A DNA stretch of 28,694 bases from CAZVYN01 sp964631125 (GTDB lineage: Bacteria; Eisenbacteria; RBG-16-71-46; CAIMUX01), in the NCBI GenBank assembly GCA_964631125.1, contig CAZVYN010000058.1:1-28694 (forward strand). The letters are read 5' to 3'. Under the pieces are notes generated by a model. The model made no database searches, was not told the DNA's origin, and was given only the letters and a program-made list of their open reading frames with translations. Every line of letters starts with the position of its first letter. Within the stretch, counting starts at the first letter, position 1. Positions 23,104 to 28,694 of this stretch are shown one piece after another. Position numbers and translations under genes: made by a program.

Positions 23104-23340
23104 TCACTCTGCCAGCCGCCGACGGACCTCCCGGTGCTCGACGGCGCAGGCGTCCGCGATTCTCATCGTCTCGTCGAACTCGGCGGTGCGGCGGATGAGT
23201 TGGAAGCCGGTGGGCGTCTCGACGAGCAGCAGCGCGTCGCCTGCCTTTACCCCGAGGGCTCGGACAGCGTCCGCGGGGAGGAGCATCCCCGACGAGTCTC
23301 CGAACGTTTGGACGACGAGCCGGATCGTCGACAACTCCAC
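23104..23340 (-). CDS. Orphan AbrB/MazE-type antitoxin paralogue
   Basis: About 78 residues from GTG 23340 (a TTG two codons later is an alternative; the frame is open to 23382). It aligns by eye with the antitoxin at 22640..22864 along its length: RLVVQTFGDSSGMLLPADAV, ALGVKAGDALLLVETPTGFQL, EFDETMRIAD. No Doc-like gene follows, so the toxin is lost or it never had one. It may be decaying, since the start region is poor, or it may act on the neighbouring Doc. Confidence 0.65.
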   Translation of the reverse strand: MELSTIRLVVQTFGDSSGMLLPADAVRALGVKAGDALLLVETPTGFQLIRRTAEFDETMRIADACAVEHREVRRRLAE

Positions 23341-23609
23341 CGGCCAACTGCGAGCCTGTCCTCGATCGAACCCCATCCCCACCCCCTCACCGGTCTCCCG
23401 TCCCCTTCCTTGGGAAGCGAGATTTCGGAGGGAAGTGCGCAGTGAAAGATGAGATTTGTTCGGGGAGCCGCTGCCTCACGGACGGTCGAAGGCCGGCGAG
23501 CGTGACCTCGCAAGCCGCTCGCGGCTACACTCCTCCCGCCACCGGTCGGTCCACCGCGGGCATGGCAGCAGCTCGACTCCCGCTTCAGGCAGATTGATGA
23601 CACCCCAGC

Positions 23610-25628
23610 ATGGAGCACTCCGTCCTGACCCGAGATTTTCGTCCGTCGATTGCGTCGGCCGCGGCTTCGATCCTCGTGACTCTCTTCGCGCTGGGAGCGC
23701 CGGCCGTTGGAGAGGCGCACGCCGCCCCGCCGCTGACCTATCCCCGCCTCGCGCTCTACACGAACGCCGTCGGAGCGATGTCGTCCGCGGCGCTCGACAC
23801 GATCGCGCGGTACGACCTGGTCGCGCTGAACGAGCCCCCGCATCGCATCCGAGCGCTCCGGCAGCGAAATCCCGAGATCGAGCTCTTCTATATCTGGATG
23901 CCGCAGAACTTCGTGGGGTGGAACGAGAACTCCACGACCTGGCATCCGGACACGACCTGGAGTCTCATCCGCCTCTGCCAGTTCTACGCGCAGAAGAACG
24001 ACTGGTATCTGCGCGACACGAACGGCGAGCGCATTCCCGAGTGGGACGGGTACGCGGCGAACTGGACTCGACATTGTCCCCGCGGAACGTATGGGACCTC
24101 GCGCGGCCTGACCTACGTCGAGTGGCTGGTGCAGGAAGCGCTGCCGAGCTTCACCGGCGGCAGCGAAGTCCATCCCGCCATGGGTTGGGACGGCCAGGGA
24201 TATCAGGGCCTCATCCTCGAGGTGCTGGTCGACTGCGTCGGCTCGATCGGTTGGGAGCGGTATGCGAACGCCGATCCGGATCAGAATGGCGTGGCCGACG
24301 GCGTCTACGGATTCTGCTCGCAGGGCGGAGCGGACGATCCGCTCTCGGTTCTCTATCGCGAACAGAACGAACTCTTCCACCAACGATTCTGGGACGCGGT
24401 CGGTCACGAAACGCCGGTCGTCTTGAGCGGACGCAATCCGTACATCAATCCCGCCTGGTGGACCGATGTGACCGGCTACAAGTTCGAAGGATGGGTGCAC
24501 CGTCCCGAAGAGCCGTGGCAGGACTGGCGCGACTTCTTCTACGGACTGCATGACTCGTCGGGGCGAGAGTTCTGGGGCCCCGGCTATCAGTGGGCGGAGT
24601 GGGAAGCGGGCCATCTCGGGAACGACCCTCGCGAAGGATGGGACACGAGCCTGCTCCAGATCTTCGTCAAGCCGCAGGACTCCGAGGCGGAGCGGCAGCG
24701 AGTGAAACGACTCGGCTTCGCCACCACGCTCTTGGGCAACGGCTACTTCATGTACACCTCCGATCAGCGTGAACTGGCCTGGCAGCCGGAGTACGACTGG
24801 GAATTCGGAGAGGCGCTCGGCCCGTTCCGACGCGAGCCGTTCGGCGGCCTGGGCTTCCGCACCGACACGCTCTACGTCCGCGAGTTCGAACACGGCTTCG
24901 TCGAAGTGAATCCGAATGCGCGGCCGGTGCGAGGGATCGCCCCCTTCGACGCTCGCTTCGGATTCTGGAACAACGTCGCCACGCTCCGCGCGCGCGCGGC
25001 CGGTCGCTCCAAGGTGTGGATCGACTTCCGCGTCCCCGGCGGCTTGGCGCAACCTGCGGCCGACGGCTACGAGCTGCGCTACGCCATGTTCCCGATCGAC
25101 CTGGAGACCTGGAAGTACGCAACTCCCGTTCCGGGCGGCCCGCTCCAGTCGCCCGCGGGGCAGGGGGTCTTCCTCGAAGTGACCGGACTGTACGCGCGCA
25201 CCGACTACTGGTTCGCCTTGCGCAGCACGTCGAACGGTCGCCTCTCGCCGATCCTCTCCAACGTCGCGCGCACGAAGACCAAGAAGGAGCAGATCCTCGA
25301 GGATCCGGCCGACGTCGACGACGCGCTCCTCCCGCTTGCGCCGCCGATGCTGAGCTTGGCGCCCAATCCTTCGGCCGGTCAGGTCACCGTCCGTCTCGCG
25401 TTGTCGCGCCCGGCGGCGGGGCGGATCGAGATCCTTGACGCCTCGGGACGCCGCGTTCACTCGTTGGCCGGCGAAGATTCGCGCGGCGCCGGCGCTCACG
25501 TCTTCACCTGGGATGGCCGACTCGCCGATCGCACGCCCGCCCCCGGCGGCGTCTATTGGGTGCGCTTCGTCGGAACCGGGGAGAGCGCCGATCGGTCGGC
25601 GACCGCGCGTCTCGTGCATGTCCGGTAG
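23610..25628 (+). CDS. Secreted putative glycoside hydrolase (GHL15-like) with FlgD-like module
   Basis: A 672-residue exported protein; signal peptide about 1-38 (ASILVTLFALGAPAVGEAHA). Residues about 42-410 resemble hypothetical glycosyl hydrolase family GHL15, a TIM-barrel-type domain: YPRLALYTNAVG, ARYDLVALNEPPHRIRALRQ, NPEIELFYIW, GLILEVLVDCVGSIGW and the YFMYTSDQ region. The acidic residues that would be catalytic cannot be fixed from one sequence. About 490-560 resembles a fibronectin-III fold (YELRYAMFPIDL, LYARTDYWFALRSTSNGRLS). Residues about 585-672 are the FlgD-like module (LAPNPSAGQVTVRL, ASGRRVHSL, FTWDGRLAD, GGVYWVRFVG). No strong ribosome site precedes the ATG. It may degrade an external polysaccharide. 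Confidence 0.8.
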   Translation: MEHSVLTRDFRPSIASAAASILVTLFALGAPAVGEAHAAPPLTYPRLALYTNAVGAMSSAALDTIARYDLVALNEPPHRIRALRQRNPEIELFYIWMPQNFVGWNENSTTWHPDTTWSLIRLCQFYAQKNDWYLRDTNGERIPEWDGYAANWTRHCPRGTYGTSRGLTYVEWLVQEALPSFTGGSEVHPAMGWDGQGYQGLILEVLVDCVGSIGWERYANADPDQNGVADGVYGFCSQGGADDPLSVLYREQNELFHQRFWDAVGHETPVVLSGRNPYINPAWWTDVTGYKFEGWVHRPEEPWQDWRDFFYGLHDSSGREFWGPGYQWAEWEAGHLGNDPREGWDTSLLQIFVKPQDSEAERQRVKRLGFATTLLGNGYFMYTSDQRELAWQPEYDWEFGEALGPFRREPFGGLGFRTDTLYVREFEHGFVEVNPNARPVRGIAPFDARFGFWNNVATLRARAAGRSKVWIDFRVPGGLAQPAADGYELRYAMFPIDLETWKYATPVPGGPLQSPAGQGVFLEVTGLYARTDYWFALRSTSNGRLSPILSNVARTKTKKEQILEDPADVDDALLPLAPPMLSLAPNPSAGQVTVRLALSRPAAGRIEILDASGRRVHSLAGEDSRGAGAHVFTWDGRLADRTPAPGGVYWVRFVGTGESADRSATARLVHVR

Positions 25629-25646
25629 ATGAGGTTGATGAAGTAG

Positions 25647-26642
25647 ATGAGCTCGCCTCTCGCGCGACCGCTCGTCATCGGGACGCGAGGCAGCGATCTT
25701 GCGCTCTGGCAGGCGCGTCATGTGGAGACGCGCCTGCGCCACGCGCACCCTTCGCTCGAGGTGCGACTCGAGATCATCCGGACCGAAGGGGATGTCGTCA
25801 CCGATCGGCCGCTCCGCTCGATCGGTGAGGGGAAGGGCTTCTTCACGAAGGAGCTCGAGGCGGCGCTGTTCGATCGCACCATCGATCTTGCCGTCCACAG
25901 CCTGAAGGACCTGCCGACGACGCTCCCCGCGGGGCTCGCCCTCGCCGCGATCCTCGAGCGGGAAGATGCGCGCGATGTGTGGCTCGGGCGCGAACCGGGC
26001 GGGCCGCTCGCCGCTTCCGCGGGCGCGCGCGTCGGCACCTCGAGTCCGCGTCGACGCGCGCAGCTCCTCGCGCTCAACCCCGCGCTGCGCGTCGAAGACC
26101 AGCGAGGCAACGTCCCGACTCGTGTCGCGCACTGGCGCGAAGGTCGATGGGACGCGATCGTCCTGGCGTCCGCCGGACTCACGCGCCTCGGGCTCTTGCC
26201 GCCTGAGGCGTTCGTCTTCCCCCCGGAGATGATGGTGCCGGCGCCGGGGCAGGGGGCGTTGGCGGTCGAGATCCGCGAAGACGACCCCGAGCTCACCGCG
26301 CTCCTCGGCCCGCTGGATCATCCCGAGACACGGCTGGCGACGACGGCGGAGCGCTCGCTCTTGCGCGAACTCGAAGGCGGCTGTTCCGTCCCAGTCGCCG
26401 CTTGGGCCCACTTTCTGACGCCGGAGCGACTCGAACTACTCGCGATGGTCGCCTCTCTGGACGGACGCAAGCTACTGCGCGCTGGCGCCGAGATCGTTGC
26501 GCCGGTGCACGATACGGCGGCGGCGGCGGTGACCGGGCTCGGTCGAGCCGTTGCCGACACGCTACGGGCGCGAGGCGCCGAGGGGATCCTCCGGGCCGCG
26601 CGAAAGGGAACGACGTTGCCACCGGGACGCGTCACCCCGTAG
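25647..26642 (+). CDS. hemC: Hydroxymethylbilane synthase (porphobilinogen deaminase)
   Basis: A 331-residue enzyme that joins four porphobilinogen units into hydroxymethylbilane in heme/siroheme synthesis. Family signatures: IGTRGSDLALWQA (11-23), VHSLKD with the catalytic Asp88, VGTSSPRRRAQL (129-140), PAPGQGALAVE (199-209) and ELEGGCSVPVA with dipyrromethane-binding Cys246. It starts 18 bases after the hydrolase gene, in a short repeat with several in-frame ATG/TAG triplets; GAGG 12 to 15 bases upstream is the only ribosome-like site. It is followed by hemD and hemB in one direction. Confidence 0.96.
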   Translation: MSSPLARPLVIGTRGSDLALWQARHVETRLRHAHPSLEVRLEIIRTEGDVVTDRPLRSIGEGKGFFTKELEAALFDRTIDLAVHSLKDLPTTLPAGLALAAILEREDARDVWLGREPGGPLAASAGARVGTSSPRRRAQLLALNPALRVEDQRGNVPTRVAHWREGRWDAIVLASAGLTRLGLLPPEAFVFPPEMMVPAPGQGALAVEIREDDPELTALLGPLDHPETRLATTAERSLLRELEGGCSVPVAAWAHFLTPERLELLAMVASLDGRKLLRAGAEIVAPVHDTAAAAVTGLGRAVADTLRARGAEGILRAARKGTTLPPGRVTP

Positions 26643-26713
26643 CCTGCTCGGTCTCACCTCGACCGCGGTCGCGAACGAGGTCACAGCCCCAACGTAGGAC
26701 AGGAGCGAAGATC

Positions 26714-26842
26714 GTGATCAACGAGCGGATGCGAGAGATCAAGCGGCGGCGTCACCGGAAGAAGCAGATGTTGAAGGCGCGTCGTCGCGAGTCGATGGCG
26801 CTCAAGGGCACGACGAAGAAAGTCGCCAAGAAGAAGAGCTGA
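26714..26842 (+). CDS. Very small, highly basic protein between hemC and hemD
   Basis: A 42-residue protein from GTG 26714 with AGGAG eight bases upstream. About half its residues are Lys or Arg (INERMREIKRRRHRKKQML, then KARRRESMALKG, ending KKVAKKKS). It resembles small RRRxRxxK proteins seen as conserved hypotheticals in other phyla and, more loosely, the AURKAIP1/COX24-type ribosome-associated peptides. An RNA- or ribosome-binding role is inferred from composition only. The strong ribosome site makes translation likely. Confidence 0.6.
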   Translation: MINERMREIKRRRHRKKQMLKARRRESMALKGTTKKVAKKKS

Positions 26843-26874
26843 TCGCTTCTCGGCGCCCGAGGATGGTGGGCGGC

Positions 26875-27642
26875 ATGACTCCAGCCGCGCTCCCGCTCGA
26901 TGGCCGGACGATCCTCGTCACTCGCGAGGTCGCTCCGCACGGGCCGCTCGAAGAGATCCTGAACCGCGTCGGCGCACGGGTCGTCGGCGTCCCGTTCTCG
27001 CGAACTCTGCCGGCCCAAAATCCTGAGTCGCTCGCTCGCGCCGTGGCCGCACTCTCGTCCTACGACTGGATCGCACTCACCAGCGCCCGCGCGGTGGCCT
27101 CACTCGGTGATTTGCTCCCACGCGCATTTCCGAGCAACGGCGTTTCTTGGGCCGCCGTCGGACCGGCCACCGCCGAGGCATTGCGAACGTCGCTCGGTCG
27201 CGAACCCCATCTGATCTCGCCTGTCTCCGACGCCGCGACCCTCGCCCGCGAACTCGCACGGGTCGGCGCGCGACGCGTGCTCTTTCCCTGCGCGGCCGAT
27301 GCCGGATCCGATCTCGAGGACGGCCTTCGCGCCTCCGGGATCGATGTCGACCGAGTAGAGGCGTACCGCGTCGTCCCGGCGCCGCCCCCGCGCGAACGCC
27401 TCCTCCCGCCGGACGGCCGAGACGCCTGGGATGTCGTGGTCTTCACGAGCCGACTGGCGGTCGAGGTCTTCTACGATCTGTTCGCGCCGAACTCGCTACC
27501 CTCCGTGCGGCGCTTCGCCGTCTTGGGTCGGAGCGCCGAAGTCGCGATTCGCGAGCGAAACAACACTGCGGCGCTCATCGTCCCGCCGCGACCTTCCATG
27601 AGCGAGTTGGCCGAGTGCATCGTGCGCGAACTGGGCCGGTGA
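26875..27642 (+). CDS. hemD: Uroporphyrinogen-III synthase
   Basis: About 255 residues from ATG 26875 (the ATG at 26863 has its GAGG too close). The enzyme closes hydroxymethylbilane with inversion of ring D. The family is poorly conserved, but the two-lobed pattern is clear: LDGRTILVTREVAP at the start, YDWIALTSARAVASL, WAAVGPATAEAL, VLFPCAADAGSDLEDGLRASG, VDRVEAYRVVPAPP and WDVVVFTSRLAVEVF. Position between hemC and hemB supports the call. Its stop overlaps a GTG (27639) in frame with hemB. Confidence 0.93.
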   Translation: MTPAALPLDGRTILVTREVAPHGPLEEILNRVGARVVGVPFSRTLPAQNPESLARAVAALSSYDWIALTSARAVASLGDLLPRAFPSNGVSWAAVGPATAEALRTSLGREPHLISPVSDAATLARELARVGARRVLFPCAADAGSDLEDGLRASGIDVDRVEAYRVVPAPPPRERLLPPDGRDAWDVVVFTSRLAVEVFYDLFAPNSLPSVRRFAVLGRSAEVAIRERNNTAALIVPPRPSMSELAECIVRELGR

Positions 27643-27665
27643 AAGAGGCGAGTGAGGCGACCGGC

Positions 27666-28694
27666 ATGGGATTTCCCGACCATCGACCGCGGAGACTGCG
27701 CGCCAACGAACGACTGCGTTCGCTCGTGCGCGAGACGCGGCTGCATCCGAGTCAGCTCGTGCAACCGCTCTTCGTCTGCGAGGGGGAGAAGGTCTTGCGG
27801 CCGATCGTGAGCATGCCCGGCCAGGCGCAACGCTCCGTCGATCTCGTGGTCGAGGAGTGCCGTGAACTGCGCGACGTCGGCGTCGGCTCGGTGCTCCTCT
27901 TCGGGCTACCCGCCCACAAAGACGCCGTCGGATCGAGCGCCTGGGACGAAGACGGTGTCGTGCCGCGCGCCGTCCGTGCGATCAAACAGCACGTTCCCGA
28001 GATCCTGATCTGGTGCGACGTGTGTCTTTGCGAGTACACGGATCATGGGCATTGCGGAGTATTACGCGCCGCGCAGCAGCGCGGCGCGTCTCCGACTCCG
28101 TCTCCAACTCCGTCCCCGACGCTGTCCAACGAATTCCCCACGATCGACAACGACGCCACGCTCCCTTACCTCGCGTCGATGGCCCTCACCTGCGCCCGCG
28201 CCGGCGCTGACATCATCGCCCCCTCCGACATGATGGACGGCCGCATCGGCGTCATGCGCCGCGCCCTCGACGGCGCCGGCTTCATCGAGACCGTTCTCGT
28301 CTCGTACGCCGCGAAATACGCCTCCGCGTTCTACGGCCCGTTCCGCGAAGCGGCCGACAACGCACCTGCCTTCGGCGATCGCCGCGCCTATCAGATGGAC
28401 CTCGCCAACTCAGACGAAGCGCTGCGCGAAGTCGCCCTCGATCTCGAGGAAGGCGCCGACATCGTCATGATCAAACCCGCGTTGGCCTACCTCGACGTGA
28501 TCCACCGCGTGAAGACGCGCTTCGGCGTCCCCGTCGCCGCCTACAACGTCAGCGGCGAGTACGCCATGGTGAAGGCCGCCGCCGAACGCGGCTGGATCGA
28601 CGAGGAGCGCGTCACCCGCGAAATCCTCCTGAGCATCGCCCGCGCCGGCGCGGACATCGTGGTCACGTATCACGCCAAGGATGTGGCGGCGGGC
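27666..28694 (+). CDS. hemB: Porphobilinogen synthase (5-aminolevulinate dehydratase), 3' end outside window
   Basis: 343 residues are visible, nearly the whole enzyme, which condenses two 5-aminolevulinate molecules to porphobilinogen. I use ATG 27666 (FPDHRPRRLR follows, the usual N-terminus); GTG 27639, overlapping the hemD stop, is in frame and would add nine residues. The zinc-type active site is present: CDVCLCEYTDHGHC with Cys120, Cys122 and Cys130. Schiff-base lysines are Lys217 (SYAAKYAS) and Lys270 (MIKPALAY). Between Cys130 and DNDATL (161-166) there is an insertion of about 20 residues, including PTPSPTPSPT, where other enzymes have only a short loop. It lies at the active-site lid region, so tolerance is notable. 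Confidence 0.95.
   Translation, partial: MGFPDHRPRRLRANERLRSLVRETRLHPSQLVQPLFVCEGEKVLRPIVSMPGQAQRSVDLVVEECRELRDVGVGSVLLFGLPAHKDAVGSSAWDEDGVVPRAVRAIKQHVPEILIWCDVCLCEYTDHGHCGVLRAAQQRGASPTPSPTPSPTLSNEFPTIDNDATLPYLASMALTCARAGADIIAPSDMMDGRIGVMRRALDGAGFIETVLVSYAAKYASAFYGPFREAADNAPAFGDRRAYQMDLANSDEALREVALDLEEGADIVMIKPALAYLDVIHRVKTRFGVPVAAYNVSGEYAMVKAAAERGWIDEERVTREILLSIARAGADIVVTYHAKDVAAG
28064..28089. repeat. Perfect inverted repeat inside hemB
   Basis: Arms ACGCGCCGCGC and GCGCGGCGCGT (11 bp) around AGCA, immediately before the TCTCCGACTCCG-type repeats that encode the Pro/Ser/Thr insertion. It lies in frame in hemB and would fold into a strong hairpin in the mRNA. Confidence 0.8.

Noticed and set aside
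23247..26411. A 1054-codon open frame on the minus strand
   Set aside because: It runs antisense through the hydrolase and hemC genes, both with clear motifs; the translation is low-complexity, rich in Arg, Glu and Gly.

Overview
The window is GC-rich bacterial DNA. Three secreted proteins (852..2516, 7840..9123, 23610..25628) end in a FlgD-like immunoglobulin-type module with the pattern PNPF...GxRVR...WDGR...GlYxxR. This module is typical of FCB-group lineages such as Candidatus Eisenbacteria. I therefore infer an uncultured, Gram-negative FCB-type bacterium with an outer membrane; the exact phylum is not proven by the sequence.

Layout. (a) 7209 down to 1, minus strand: eight tightly packed or overlapping genes for an envelope redox locus. 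In transcription order they are a lipoprotein with a CX5CH motif, a beta-barrel, a di-heme HzsA-like propeller lipoprotein, a DUF4266 mini-lipoprotein ending in GGGCxCN, a DUF3570 barrel, an NHL-repeat protein with a sorting module, a lipoprotein, and a barrel cut by the window edge. (b) 7781..10004, minus strand: a secreted esterase with its terminator, and a two-gene nucleotidyltransferase module. (c) 10058..11297: a decayed membrane Ser/Thr kinase gene. (d) 11360..19146, plus strand: a seven-gene run with an NtrC-type sigma-54 regulator, its sensor kinase, a lipoprotein, an OpuC/EgtUV-like ABC transporter (ATPase plus fused binding protein/permease), a lipocalin-like secreted protein and egtD (histidine trimethylation to hercynine). 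A CPBP-type membrane protease follows. (e) 19923..23382: an accessory zone of fragments and toxin-antitoxin-type genes. It holds a DUF4160 remnant, DUF2442, a truncated sigma factor with two small membrane genes (one frameshifted), Doc/AbrB, an orphan AbrB and two copies of a palindromic repeat. (f) 23610..28694, plus strand: a secreted putative glycoside hydrolase, then hemC, a 42-residue basic protein, hemD and hemB (truncated by the window edge).

The two regions most worth attention are (a), a candidate undescribed envelope electron-transfer locus in which DUF4266/DUF3570 sit with heme proteins, and (d), where a two-component system, an EgtUV-like transporter and EgtD appear to form one transcription unit, suggesting regulated handling of hercynine, ergothioneine or a related betaine. 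The hem genes are ordinary housekeeping tetrapyrrole synthesis, except that hemB carries a proline/serine/threonine-rich insertion encoded next to a perfect inverted repeat.
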